The notes under the pieces: model-generated
The model's input: only the letters and a program-made list of their open reading frames with translations
Database searches by the model: none
What the model was told of the DNA's origin: nothing
Shown here: in pieces, positions 11,191 to 22,849 of the stretch
How positions within the stretch are numbered: the stretch's first letter is position 1
Layout: each line of letters opens with the position of its first letter
NCBI RefSeq assembly: GCF_028372415.1
Contig: NC_092875.1
Location: forward strand, 49,848,771 to 49,912,770
Reading direction: 5' to 3'
Length of the DNA stretch: 64,000 nucleotides
DNA from: Notamacropus eugenii
Taxonomy: Eukaryota > Chordata > Mammalia > Diprotodontia > Macropodidae
Program-made: the position numbers and the translations under genes

Positions 11191-11219
11191 GCCCATCTGC
11201 TTGGCCCTATCCTGGTCTT

Positions 11220-11600
11220 CCAGGTTCTAGCTGTAGGTGGACTAGAATCTCTGCTTCAATACACCCAACCAGTGATCTCATGGCCTTCTCAGAAACTCCT
11301 CCAGTGAGAGGAGAGTCATTCTCTCCTTCCCCACTTTGAAATAGCTCCTCCTATTAAGAAGTTTTTTTTCACATCAAGCTCCCTCTCACTCCCTATGATT
11401 TCCACTTCTTCTTCCCTCTGAGGTGAAACAGAACAAGCCTCATCTCTCTTCCACATTCAGACTTTTCAAATAACAGAATACAGCTAACATGTCTTCTCCA
11501 ACACCCTCCTCCCACCAGCCTCCTCTTCTCCAGATTTAACATTCCCAGTTCCTTTAACTGACCTTTCTATGGCAAGATCTCAAGACTCTTAACCAACCTA
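11220..11600 (-). mobile_element. CR1/L3-like LINE 3' end
   Basis: Antisense landmarks: tttcacatcaagctccctct, gaacaagcctcatctctctt, tcttctccagatttaacatt and tatggcaagatctcaagact. Confidence 0.55.
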
Positions 11601-11604
11601 GTTC

Positions 11605-11776
11605 AAACAATGAATCAAGCAAGCAAGGAAGCATTTACTAAGCATCTACTTAGTACCTAGTAGTGTCAGGCACCATACTAGGCACTGTAGACACAGAGAA
11701 AGTGAAACAGTCACTACCCCCAAGGAGCTTCTAAGGAAGACTTTCAGTTCAATAAACATTTATTAAGCACCTTCTG
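11605..11776 (+). repeat. Family A 5' end fragments
   Basis: gcatttactaagcatctact and ggcaccatactaggcactgt; a second 5' start (caataaacatttattaagca) abuts the RTE-like LINE. Confidence 0.6.
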
Positions 11777-14700
11777 GAGTGGATGCAGTGAAGGGGAGTG
11801 CCATAAAGCTGATGTGGGTTTTGCAATCAAAACTAATCTAATCAGCAAGCTTGGCAGCTTGCTGCCAAGAGGAATGAATGACAGGCTCATGACAATGCAA
11901 TTGTGACTCGCAGGAGAACGCCATGCCACCATCATCAGTGCTTATGCTCCCACCATAACAAACACTGATGAGGTCAGAGAAAAATTTTATGAAGACCTAG
12001 AGACCCTTATCATCAATGTGCCAAAAGAGGACAAGCTTATAAGTCTGGGTGACTTTAATGCTAGAGTAGGCTCAGACTATGAGACTTGGCAGGGAGTACT
12101 AGGGAGTAATGGAGTTGGAAACAGAAACAGCAATGGTCATTTACTGCTGAAGACTTGTGCATCACATGACCTTCTCATCACCAACACTGTTTTCCATTTA
12201 CCTGAACACAATAAACATCGTGGATGCATCCTCACAGCAAACATTGGCATCTAATAGATTATGTGACTGTAAGAGAAGAGACAGGCAAAATGTGAGAGTG
12301 ACAAAGGCAATGTGTGGTGCAGAGTGCTGGACTGATCATAGACTTATCCTTTTCAAGCTAAATATTCACATTCATCAAAAGTGCCACCTCCAAGGCAAAA
12401 TGACTACCAGAAGAATTAATGTCAACAAATTAGATTTCTTCTCTTAGTGTGAACAGTTTGTTGCTAACTTAAAGGGAAAGTTGAGCCAACACATAGTTGG
12501 CAACAGTGGAGCAGAAAAGGAGTGGGCAGCTTTTAGAGATTTGGTGTACAGCACTGCATTTGCTCATCTGGGTCAGAACACTCACAAACACCAAGACTGG
12601 TTTGATGAAAATGATGAGGAAATTCAGAAGCTGCTAAATGAAACACGAGAACCACAGGATACACCATCAGGATAGTTCATCCACCTCTAAGAAGGCAACA
12701 TCTAATTTCATCAAAAACAAAGTACAAGCAAAGCTTAGAGAGATGCAGAATTCCTGGCTCAGTAAGAAAGCAGATGAAATTCAGTTTTATGCTGATAGCA
12801 ACAATCCAAAGTGCTTTTATGATTCCCTGAAAGCTATTTATGGACCAAAAACCTATGGTGCATCACAACTACTCAGTGCTTATGGAGTCACATTGATTAG
12901 TGATAAGGACATGATCCTAGAGGGATGGGCTGAACACTTCCATAGTGTTCTCAACAAACCATCATCAATCAATGTTGAGGCCACTGACTGTTTACCTCAG
13001 GTTGAAGTCAATCCCTCCTTAGCTCAATTTCCAACTGAAGAAGAAATCTTGAGGGCCATTAGGCTCCTTTCATGTGGCAAAGCACTTGGTACTAATTCTA
13101 TTCCAGCTGAGATTTACAAGGTAGGGGACCATTGCTTATACAAAAGCTCAGTAAAATTTCCAGGTTACATGGCAAGAGGAGGTTATCTCCCAGAAATTCA
13201 AGGATGCCTCCACTGTCCATCTCTATAAAGGTAAAGGGAATTGATTGCCCTGCAACAATCATAGGGGAGTGTCTCTTTTGGTCATTGCTGGCAAAATTCT
13301 TGCTAGAGTTCTCCTTAATAGACTGATCCTTCACCTGGAAGATGGTCATATACCTGAGAGCCAGTGTGGCTTCAGAAAGGGCCAAGAAACAGTTGATATA
13401 GTGTTTGCTGCCTGACAACTCTAGGAAAAATGCCAGGAGCAGAACAGAGGTCCTTACACAACGTTTGTAGATCTGACCAAGGCCTGTTATTCGTGAGGGC
13501 TTATGGAAAATTATATCAAAATTTGGTTGCCTGGAGAAGTTCATCAATATTGTATGTCAATTTCATGATGGCATGTTTACCTGAGTTCTGAGTGGACAAT
13601 GCTCTTGTGCCTTCCCAGTCACCAATGGAGTGAAACAGGACTATGTGCTTTCTCCCATACTTTTTAGCATAATGTTTTCAGCCATGTTGTCAAATGCTTT
13701 CAATGAGGATGAACACAGCATCAAGGTCAACTACCATACTAATGGTGAGTTCTTCAATTTGGAAAGGTTATAAGCCAAGACCAAAATGGAAGGAGTGTTG
13801 GTGCATGATTTTCTGTTTGCGGATGATTGTGCACTCAATCTAAGCCTCTGAATCTAAGATGCAACAAAGCATGGATCAATTCTCTGCTGCCTGTGCTAAT
13901 TTTGGCCTAATAATTAACACCAAGAAAACACAGGTGCTCCATCAGCCACCACCACACCATCCATACATGGAACCATCATTTACAACAAATGGAGAAGTTT
14001 TGAATGCTGTGGATAATTTCACTCACCTTGGTAGTGTACTTTCCAGGGATGTACACATTGACAATGAGGTTGATGCAAGCATTGCCAGAGCTAACTCAGT
14101 GTTTGGGAGGCTCCAAAGAAAAGTTTGGGAGAGAAGAAGTATTAGACTGACTATCAAAATGAAAGTCTACAGAGTTGTTGTGCTGACCTCATTGTTGTAT
14201 GCCTGTAAAACGTAGACAGTCTACCAGTGCCATGCCAGGAAACTGAATCATTTCCACTTGGACTGTCTTAGGAATATTCTGAGAATCACCTGGCAGGATG
14301 AGGTACCAGACACTGAAGTCCTTGCTCAAGCTGAACTGCCCAGCATTCAAACTATGTTTCAGAAAGAGAAACTCTGATGGGCTGGTCACGTTATTTGAAT
14401 GCAGAATGCACGCTTGCCAAAAAGACTATTTTATGGAGAACTCACATGGGACAGGTGATCACATGGTGGTCAGAAGAAGCAATACAAGGACACTTTCAAG
14501 GTCTCTCTCAAGAACTTTGGATTTGACCGTGCAACATGGGAGAGCCTGGGACAGGACCACTCAGCCCAGTGTATCCACATCAGAAAGAGTGCTGTGCTCT
14601 ATGAGCAAAGCAGAATTGAGACAACATAAAGTTAACATAGGATGCTCAAATTTTGAGTATCCACCCCCAAAATTCATAGGGACTATCTGTGCCCAACCTG

Positions 14701-14798
14701 TGGTAGAGCATTCCAAGCTCGTGTTGGTCTGCTCAACCACAGTCATTTTGGTCCTCTTCAAAGACGAAGGACAACAACCAACCAACCAACCAACCAAC
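11777..14798 (+). mobile_element. RTE-like non-LTR retrotransposon, 5'-truncated and inactivated
   Basis: The translated pieces follow the order of an endonuclease-reverse transcriptase LINE protein. The AP-endonuclease part carries GDFNARVGSD (about 12045-12075) and continues through DHRLI near 12335. The linker and RT begin near 12640-13230 (WAEHFHSVLNKPS, then SCGKALGTNSIPAEIYK). The RT catalytic box FADD is at 13816-13827, with in-frame stops TGA 13849 and TAA 13855 just after it. A thumb-like region lies at 13859-14215, and a C-terminal C2H2 finger (CPTCGRAF then H-S-H) is coded by 14690-14746. Several frameshifts and stops separate these parts. The 3' end is a short tandem tail, (accaacc)n, with no poly(A), as in RTE-type LINEs. 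The 5' end is truncated inside the endonuclease and abuts a family A fragment. The layout resembles database proteins often called craniofacial development protein 2-like. The clade (RTE rather than another non-LTR clade) is inferred from layout and tail. Confidence 0.85.
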
Positions 14799-14799
14799 T

Positions 14800-15045
14800 G
14801 GCTGGGCACAGTGGGTAGAGACTGGGCTTGGAATCAGGAAGACTTCTCTCTTCTTGACTTCAAATGTGGCCTCAGACACTTATTAGCTGTGTGACCTTGG
14901 GCAAGTCACTTCATCCTGTTTGCCTCAGTTTCCTCATCTGTAAAATTAACTGGAGGAGGAAATGGTAAACTTCTCCAGGATCTCTGCCAAGAAAACTCCA
15001 AATGGGGTGAGGGAGATTCAGACATGACTCAATGACCACACCAGC
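14800..15045 (+). mobile_element. Mar1-type SINE, near full length
   Basis: It begins gctgggcacagtgggtagag and runs through ggcctcagacacttattagc, gcctcagtttcctcatctgt, ggaggaggaaatggtaaact, gccaagaaaactccaaatgg and cagacatgactcaatga. It directly follows the tail of the RTE-like LINE. Confidence 0.88.
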
Positions 15046-15057
15046 AACATACCAGAC

Positions 15058-15290
15058 ATTGTATGAAGTGCTTTCCAAATTCCTCTTAATTCTAGAGCCT
15101 TCCTTCTGTTGATTATCTCCTATTTATCCTGTCCATGGCTTTTTGGTACATAGTTGTTTGTAGGTTTCTCCCCTTTAGGCTGTGAATTCCTTAAGGAGTG
15201 ACCTTTGCCTTTTCTTGTATCTCTAACATTTAGCTCAGTGCCTGGCACATAGTAGGAGTTTAATAAATTTTTTATTGACTGTCTAACAGG
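15058..15290 (+). mobile_element. L2 3' end
   Basis: ctgttgattatctcctattt, ggctgtgaattccttaagga, gcctggcacatagtaggagt and ttattgactg. Confidence 0.8.
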
Positions 15291-15329
15291 GAAGATGACA
15301 TGTATTTAAAAGACATCTATAGATATGCA

Positions 15330-15975
15330 CAAAATACATGTAAAACATTGTATGTTCTCCAGCTAACCAATGTCCTTCTTGCAATGTGGTGCCCAAAACT
15401 AAACACACAATGCTCTAGAGGTGATCCGACCACAAGAAAGAACATCCAAATGACCACAGAAACCACACTATCAGTAATCTAGAACTGGTAGGGATGTCAG
15501 AAACCATCTCACCCACCTCTCCCATAATTTTACAAGGGAGGAAACTGAGGCACAGAAAAAGGAAGTGATTTTGCCCAAGGCCTCCCAGGTACTAAGTGAC
15601 TGAGGCAGGATTTGAACTTTGGACTTCTTGATTCCAATCATTCCTAGAAATGTAGCCTAGCGCAAGAATGTTATGGCCTTTTAGGCCACCATGTTATACT
15701 TTTGATATATACTGAGCTTGTGATCCTCTAATATCCAACCTACTATTTGACCATGTTCTCCTCTCCATCTTGTAAGGTATTTGCAATGTAAGCATAAGAT
15801 TTTTGAGTTATCCTTATCACTTTTTGTCTCGTTCCATTTGATCCAATGCTCTAGCCCTGTCAAGATCCTTTGGAGGATTCTGATTTGGTTATCCAACCCC
15901 TCCCAGCTTTGTGACTTCTCCAAACTTATCTACAAAACCATCTACAAACTCAATAAGTGGGTCTAAAAGAGTTTC
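15330..15975 (-). mobile_element. CR1/L3-like LINE, split by a SINE
   Basis: 15360-15440 (cttcttgcaatgtggtgccc, ctctagaggtgatccgacc) and 15655-15975 (ggtatttgcaatgtaagcat, ccctgtcaagatcctttgga, ctcccagctttgtgacttct). An antisense SINE lies between. Confidence 0.65.
15480..15650 (-). mobile_element. MIR-type SINE nested in the CR1/L3-like copy
   Basis: aggaaactgaggcacagaaa, ggtactaagtgactgagg and ggatttgaactttggactt. Confidence 0.7.
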
Positions 15976-16149
15976 CAGCTGGAGGAGAGGCTTCAACTCT
16001 GGGCAATACCAGCTGGTGAGAAGCCAAGCTAACCCACAAGAGAACAAACCAGGTGGCAGAAGGGGCTGGAGATTGAGTGATCGGAGGGTAGGTCAAAGCA
16101 TCTCTGGCTGTTTCACCTGCAGGAGAGAAGCCTCAGAAGAGCCTTGAGG

Positions 16150-16475
16150 AACTGAGATACAAGTAGATAAAGCCAGGCCCTGCAGACTATGTGGATTGGA
16201 CTTGTTCTTCATGGCCCCAGAGGGCAGAAGTCAAAAGTGGGACTTTGTGGAGCCAGAATTCACCTCCCTGTATGGAAAACCTAAGTACCCATTTAAAAGG
16301 ATCCCAAAGCTGAACCTCACACTGGAGTGGGAAGGAATGAGCAGTTCTTCACTTGAAGATCTCCAAGTGGATGCTAAAAAATTGCTTGTTGTAGATGTTG
16401 CAAAGGAAGATTCCTGCCTAGGTATGGGATGGACTGGATGACTTTCAAAGTCACTTCAAATCCTGTCCTGCAGTG
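16150..16475 (+). mobile_element. CR1/L3-like LINE 3' end
   Basis: atggccccagagggcagaag, ttcttcacttgaagatctcc and ggtatgggatggactggatg. Confidence 0.55.
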
Positions 16476-16670
16476 GAAAGGATACTGGCTCTAGATTCCA
16501 AGGATCCTTATTCTCAGGCTTAGTAGCACATGGGCTTGGCAGAGAATAGGTGCTTGGTAAATGCTTGTTGATTGATTATTAACTGTACGAACTTGGGAAA
16601 GTCTCTGAGCCTCAATTTCCCCATTCTGGGGCTCCTTCTAGCTCTCTCTCCATCTAGGGGCCTATGATTC
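16475..16670 (+). mobile_element. MIR-type SINE with an L2 3' end inserted
   Basis: The MIR text (actggctctagattccaag; gagcctcaatttccccattc) is interrupted at 16535-16578 by agaataggtgcttggtaaat and tgttgattgatt. Confidence 0.55.
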
Positions 16671-16984
16671 TTAGAGCTTGACTTTGGAACTCAACATCGT
16701 GACTGTGACCCTATCCAGGTCACCATGGCAGTCCCTGGAAGGTTTTAATTTTCTCTTCAAGGACATTATCAGTCCTCCCAGGTGATAGAGGTACAAGGAG
16801 TCCTAAATCAGCTGGGCTGAACTGACACCCAATGGTGAGGTGGTAAGCTCCAGAGTCTGGTCAGGGACAGAATGACCTAACCCGTCACTGCCCAGCATTC
16901 ACAGGGAGAGCCTCTATCCACTCCCCACTCCCCACCTCCCAGCCCACCTCCACCTCCCCCAAGGAAGGAAAATTGGCAACAATC

Positions 16985-17290
16985 TTGAGCTAAAGGGCAA
17001 AGGATTTTTTTTTAGACAAGAACAAACCTCATGAATGTATTTTCAGACATTTAATTATAACCCTTTCAAAGTAATAATTCCCATAACAGATGGGCATCTG
17101 TCAGTAATATCCTAACAACAGGAGACACCACGTTCCGTCTGATGTTATTAACACTGGTTATTATGTGTGTTCAAAAGTCACGGACTCCAGGAGGAATATT
17201 CATGTAAAAAACAGAAGCTGAGCATAGCCACAGCCCAACTGGATTCAGCCAGAGAGCCAGCTTAATAACCCTACATGCTGAAATGTGTGA
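16985..17290. promoter_or_regulatory. Candidate conserved non-coding element
   Basis: A repeat-free block with AT-rich cores (acatttaattataacc, gatgttattaacactggtta) embedded in mixed sequence (gacaccacgttccgtc, caaaagtcacggactcc). No coding frame of note. Confidence 0.35.
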
Positions 17291-17497
17291 TTTTTCCCAG
17301 AAATGTTTATACAGAGCCAGACGCACCTTTCCCCGAACTCTGGCTAGTCAGCCAGCCTGGGGATGTTTACAGGCCCCTTGGTGCTGCCTGGCAGGCTGCC
17401 TGCCCAGCCCTGCAAACAAAAGGAACTCAGTCTTCCCTCAGACCCATCACCTGAGATACCTTGTAGGAAGAGATTCCAAACTACCCTGAAGAGGCCT

Positions 17498-17705
17498 GTT
17501 TATTATGCACCTACTATGTGTCAGGCTCTGTGCTAAGGGGAAGAAGCGCTGGGGTTGGGGAGTCTGAGGACCTGGGTTTGAATCCCAGCTCAGTCACTTA
17601 TTAGCTATGTGACCTTGGGTAAATCACTTAAAGTCTCTAGGCTTCTATTTCCTCATTTGTCTAATGAGAGGGTTAGAAGATCATCTCTAAAACACCATCT
17701 GGCTC
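17498..17705 (+). mobile_element. Family A 5' fragment followed by a MIR-type SINE
   Basis: 17498-17550 reads cacctactatgtgtcaggct; 17552-17705 reads tttgaatcccagctcagtca and tgaccttgggtaaatcactt. Confidence 0.65.
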
Positions 17706-17949
17706 ACAATCCACAAAAGTCTTTCCTTTCCCCATCTCTGAAGCAGCAGATTTCTGGACAGGTTCAGACCCTGAAGAGGTTCTTATTAACTACTTCTCTG
17801 GCTCTGAACAGCACCCACCCTGGAGCCCTGGGTATAATTACCTCCAGGGGGGAGTCAAATGGTATTCAGCTAACAAAGTAGATCAAGAAGATCAAGTCTA
17901 AGATTAGGGATAGAGATTGAATCTGTGATTTCCTTAGCGTAGGGACCTC

Positions 17950-18035
17950 CCAGGTGAGGGAGAGTTGCCTAGAGCACTGAGAGATTTAGTGATTTGTCCA
18001 AGGTTACACAGTCAGTATGTGTTTGAGGCAGGACT
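17950..18035 (-). mobile_element. SINE fragment
   Basis: atttgtccaaggttacacag then tatgtgtttgaggcaggac. Confidence 0.5.
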
Positions 18036-18660
18036 CTGTATCAGTTCATACAAATCTTCTAAAGTTTCTCTGAATTCGTCCCTTGTATCATTTCTTATGA
18101 CACCCAAGGCTTCTTGGCTTTGAGACTGGCTCTGTAACCGCTAAGACAAGCATGGAATATATGTGTTTATATATGACTTATGTATGTATGTGTGTGTGTA
18201 TATAGTTATCCCTTCCACATCACAGGGATTAGAAGCATGATGCCCCTATGATCTGGAAAATCCTTGTATGATTTTTTGGCCTTCCCTTCAACCTAAGAAG
18301 TCTGATTTTTTCCTTTTTCTTTTATGGGGTGTTTACAGTACCTTATTGCAAAATTTGGGTTAAGTATTTGGTCTCAGACTCTGGCTACTGCAAAACTCTC
18401 CCAAAATTTCCATTTAATTTCTTAGGCCAATGGCAATATATCAAAATCGCCATGGGGAAAGTCATGATGTGGAAGAAATAACTGTATATGATGTCAATTT
18501 ATTGATGGAATACGTGTGTGTGCATTATGTGTGTATGTGGGAATATATATTATACATATATATGATGGTAATTTATTTTCTCCATGAGAAAATGCTAAAA
18601 AGCATAAAAGACTTGGAAGTACCCAAATGACAAAGACAAAAACAAGTAGTAATAATTTAT
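18035..18660. other. Possible DNA transposon remnant among TG/TA-rich sequence
   Basis: 18205-18290 (agttatcccttccacatcac, gatctggaaaatccttgta) resembles the end of a Tc1/mariner- or Tigger-type transposon. Short TATG/TGTG tracts lie at 18155-18205 and 18515-18565. 18035-18100 resembles antisense L1 3' sequence. All weak. Confidence 0.25.
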
Positions 18661-19150
18661 AACTACTATTTTGCTCTCTCATGAGGTTGATACAATATTA
18701 AAACATGAAATATTTTGTGATCTGATTGAATACACGTTTCCCACTCAATACCCATCATATAGCAAGCCAGGCCAGAGTCTAGGACTCCTCTGTGGCTATC
18801 TTCTCCAACAAGGTATACAGTTGTAGAATTGTCCTTTCTTCTTCTGGTGAGCTTCTTCACTGAGGGGCCTGTGAATTTCTCACCTCTAGAATTCACAAGG
18901 CTGCCTTTCAAAGATTGGCCACATCCTTTTCAGGTTTGCCCTTCTGTCTGTCACCTATGGTGTGGGAAGGAGCACAAGACAAAAGAGGCAGCCAGGAGAC
19001 CAAGGCCCAGAGTCAGGCAGGACACATGCCCTTTTTCCTGGGCTCATAGCTACTACCAATCTGCCCAGGGGTGAGGAGGGGTCCCAGAGTTACATGATGC
19101 TGGATTATAGGCATAGAGAGACCTAGAGTGGCATCCCTACTTATATTCTA
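18660..19150. other. Unassigned
   Basis: No repeat or gene recognised. Confidence 0.3.
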
Positions 19151-19645
19151 CTGAGTGGACTGGCTTTTCTTTATTTAGTGGCCTATCTTCTCTAACCCAG
19201 CTTTTGTTTATTTATTTTGCTGTACTAGGCTGCCTTATATTCAACTGTTGCTTGGCCAAATATAAGGAATCGATCACTAACAGCATCCTCTTGGCCGTTA
19301 CAAAGGGGGGATGTTGGACCCAAGAGAATCACCCACCCCAGCTTGTGCATCATCCCAAATGAACAAGACCTTTGGCACTAAACCATGCCCATCCCCAGAG
19401 GTTTCCACACTCAGCCCACCCCTGCAGACCCATCCTCACACATACTCCATGGGATGCACTACAATCTAATCCCTTCCAACTTCCCCCTTTCCCCAATCAT
19501 ATTTTTGGACTGGGCCCAGGACCTAATTTATACAGAGAGACCTGGGACCTGTAGAAGGACAGGGGGGAATGGAAAGAAAAACTCCCTTCCAACACAGAGT
19601 TGTACTCCCTTTGCAACTTAGAAAGTTGTATGGTCAGTCACTTAT
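19150..19645 (+). mobile_element. Possible endogenous retrovirus 3' remnant
   Basis: A purine tract (acaaaggggggatgttgg, about 19299-19316) looks like a polypurine tract followed by the TG of a 3' LTR. A short open frame with a hydrophobic, Cys-rich segment runs up to it. The sequence to about 19645 would be a decayed LTR, but no clear CA end or poly(A) signal was seen. Alternative: unrelated unique sequence. Confidence 0.25.
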
Positions 19646-19940
19646 AGTCAGTAAACATTCATTAAGCACCTACTATATGCCAGACACTATACTAAGTTCT
19701 GGAGAAACAAATATAAAAAAAAGAAAGTCCTTACCCACAAAAGTAAGCTGAAAAGGCAAGGTAGCCAGCAAAAGGAGGGGGGAAAATTTCTCCACTGGGT
19801 GTGGGAGTGGGAAGATGGAGTCAACCCCAAAGGACCACCCAAAGGAAATGAAAACATGGCTGGTCTTACTCAAAGAGTAGGGATTTGAACCCAAGACCAC
19901 TGACTCCAAATCCATCCCTCTTCCTACTGTAGCATGACAC
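19645..19940. repeat. Family A 5' fragment (+) and SINE end (-)
   Basis: 19645-19745 reads ttaagcacctactatatgcc; 19865-19940 reads agggatttgaacccaagacc with ttcctactgtagcatgac. Confidence 0.55.
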
Positions 19941-19949
19941 CTTTATTCT

Positions 19950-20800
19950 AATTCAATTCAACCAACATTTTTATTTTTTCTTATTCTAAACTTGACATAC
20001 ACACACACATATGAATATTTTCTTGTATGAAGACATTGATGCTAGTTCACCATCACTGGCCCTCTTCTCCTTCCCAGTTCTCTGTAGCTTCTCCCCAGTC
20101 CACATCCCAGTGTTGCAAAACCCTTCCTTCTCATCAATAAATATAGTCCAACAAAACCAGTCTACATTTTCATTCTACACCTCACCTCGTGTATCATGTC
20201 TCCACCAGGATGTAGGAAGCATGTTACATCATTGGTCCTTCAGAATCTTGACCATTCACTGCATTGATCAGAATTCTTAAGTCTTCCAAAGTTGTCTTTC
20301 TTTACACTGTTGCTGCCATTGTGTAAACTGTTCTCCATGCTCTACCTGTTTTACTCTGCATTAATTTATCCAAATCTTCCCAAGTTTCTCTGAGTTCATC
20401 CTAATCATTTCTTATGGCACCATAATATCCCATTACATTTATATACCATATACCATAATTTGTTCTGCCGTTTCCTAGTTGCTGGACACCCCTTTAGCAT
20501 TGTTTCTAACTCCTTGCTCCAATATAAACATCGTATTTTAGTATGTATGTGACTTATCTCTTTTTTTTTTTTAATCTGGTTGGAGTGTAGGCCTGGTAGT
20601 GGTAATACTGGGTCAAAGGGTACACATATTTGTGGGAGGGAGGGATAGTTCTAAACTGTTTTCCAGAATGGCTGGACAAATTCACAGCTCCACCAAAAGG
20701 ATACCAGGGTGCCTGTCATCCCACAGTCCTTCCAACAACTGTCATCTTTTCTTATCTGTCAAGTACAAGACGGAGAAGCAAGCTTTTAAGTACCCACTCT
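19950..20800 (-). mobile_element. Marsupial-type L1 LINE 3' region
   Basis: Antisense L1 landmarks: tatagtccaacaaaaccagt, ttctctgagttcatcctaat, tcttatggcaccataatatc, tactgggtcaaagggtacac and tccagaatggctggacaaat. The 27070-27800 copy carries part of the same region in the other orientation. Confidence 0.75.
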
Positions 20801-20959
20801 GCTAATCTTGGCGTCAGGTAATAAAAGACACAAAGATTGGGCTTTCCACTACTTCCTGTTCCGTTATCTCCAAGGCAGTATCCTCTCTCTTCCCCGTGAC
20901 TAAATTAACCCAGCACTTCTTGCCTGCCTCTCCCTCGACCAGGGTCAGAAGTAGGATTC

Positions 20960-21210
20960 TAAGGGACCTACTGGAGCCAGCTCATAACCTGCTCAGAAGG
21001 GCCAATTGCTACATTTTCAATGTGAACATTTATGCCTCAAAAATTGACAAAAGCTGCAATTCAGGGCTTGATTTATTGTTTTTCAAGTTGTCTAGTCTTA
21101 AGAAAGGGATGGAGAAAATATTAATAATGTAGATTAAATTTTAAAATCTGTTCTGTAGAGATCCCTGCCAAAAAAAAGAGCTGGTTGTTAAACATTTTCC
21201 TATACCCCTT
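20960..21210 (+). mobile_element. Element B, copy 2
   Basis: Same order as copy 1: actggagccagctcataacc, gggcttgatttattg, tctagtcttaagaaaggga, aatgtagattaaattttaaa and gttgttaaacattttcc. It is longer than copy 1 in the middle, so copy 1 has internal deletions. Confidence 0.6.
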
Positions 21211-21985
21211 TGCTTTGAGCCCAAGTCTCCTTAGTTCCAGTTGTAGTCATCCATCTGCTCTGTGCACTCAGCACCTAGACCAAAGAGCCAGTGGCTCTGC
21301 AGGAGAGCATTCTTGGCTCACAGTGGTCTTGGGCCTGGGACAGAGGCCTTTTGGTTCCCGGCCCTGGCTCTGACCTTTCCAGGCCCTGACAGGAACCCTG
21401 GGACACCCACTTGTCTGCTTGCCTGCCTGCAGTATTTTCAAGCTTTCAGAAGATAGTTGCTTGGAGAGTTTCATCATGCCTTGAAATGCTAGTGAGGCTT
21501 TAACATTAAAATTAATGACAGAGAGATTGTGGTCTTTCCAAGAGGGAACAGGGACTGAATGCTTCTCCCTTGAAGAAAGAGAATGAGAATGGAGCCTTAA
21601 CTAGGGAGGGCTCCACTTTCCCCAACAGGATCCCTTTAATCATGGAAAATTGATTTTAAAGATTAAAGACCCCCAGCTTCAGGCAGAACCACTTTGGAGT
21701 AATTGGGATGAGAGAGGCCTGAAGCCCCCATGTCAAGAGCAGGGAGCTGAGCTGGGGTGAGGGATGGGAGAGGAGGCAGGGCTGATGGAGAAGGGGACTG
21801 GATAGGAGGAAGAGAGGGACAGAGAAATGAAAGGCTCTCCCACTCACTGAGAATTCCTGTGGCTCAGAATAAGAACCAATCACCTTCTCTGTGATCAATG
21901 ACATCGATCTCTAAGCGAGTCTGCTCTCCCAAGGCAGAAGGGGAGCTGCTGAGGGCAAGGACCCTGTCTGTCTGCACTCAGTCTC
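21210..21985. other. Unassigned
   Basis: No gene or repeat recognised with confidence. Confidence 0.3.
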
Positions 21986-22415
21986 CACCAAACTGGGAGC
22001 TCCCTCAGGACACGGCCTGTGTCTCTCCTCTATCTCTCACAGACTGTGAGTTCACCCAGGGCAGAAGCAAGGTGGACCTTTCTCTCCCTGGTATAGAGCT
22101 GGGTGCTCAGAGCATCTCTGAAAATAATTTGAGTTGAATTGTGGCAAACCACTGATAACCCAGACCCCCAAAGCTTCCTTAGCAGGTCCCAGGTTTCCTA
22201 TTCCTGGGAGTATACTATTAAAGAGACCAAGCCTGTCTACATTTAAACCTGACTCAGCCCCAGACTCCCTAAACCATAACCTATTGACCTAGGCCTAGTG
22301 GGAGGTTCCTCTAATCCTGGTCCAGTTTCCTTTTGTGCATGTGTCCATTAGAATACAAATTCCTTGAAGGCAGGCACTATTTGTATCCCCAGTGGGTCAG
22401 CACAATGTCTGGAAA
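21985..22415 (+). mobile_element. L2 3' fragments
   Basis: 21985-22110 is weak (actgtgagttcacccagggc). 22335-22415 is clear: ccattagaatacaaattcct then ttgaaggcaggcactatttg. Confidence 0.5.
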
Positions 22416-22424
22416 AGGTGCATG

Positions 22425-22665
22425 CTCTCTCCTCCTCTCTCCGTCTCTCTCTCTCTCTTCTCTCTGTCTCTGTATCTATCTCTGTCTCTGTCTCTGTCAC
22501 TCTGTCTCTCTCTCTGTCTCTCTGTCTCTCTCTGTCTCTGTCTCTCTCTCTCTCTCTCTCTCTGTTCTTCTCTCCCTTTCTCTCTCTCTCTCTCTCTCCT
22601 TTTCTCTCTGTGTGTGTCTCTCCCTCTCTGTGTGTGTGTGTGTGTCTCTCTCTCTCTCCTCCTTT
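22425..22665. repeat. (TCTC)n/(TGTG)n simple repeat
   Basis: Long tctctctg and tgtgtgtg runs; serine/leucine-rich frames here are artefacts. Confidence 0.95.
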
Positions 22666-22849
22666 ACCTCTAGGCAGAGGTATTGCCTAAACTGATTCGA
22701 ATTTCTCCAGGATTCATCTTTTAGAACAATCAAAATTATTTTGACTAATGGGCAGTGGCTTTCTGGGTCCAGCCTGGGTGATTCTCTTAGAGGGGAACGT
22801 CTAAGTTCCCAGAACAACCAAGGTATGTGAGTTTGGGATGGGAGAATCA

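Noticed and set aside
10757..11196. SIYLSIYL-type repeat protein or CRISPR-like array
   Set aside because: It is a GATA/GATG microsatellite; there are no spacers between repeats and no cas-like genes.
12018..14894. Open frames with endonuclease and reverse transcriptase similarity as host genes
   Set aside because: They are pieces of one broken RTE-like LINE with frameshifts and stops, not a host gene.
22333..22817. Leucine/serine-rich and Arg/Glu-rich open frames
   Set aside because: They are translations of the TCTC simple repeat in several frames on both strands.
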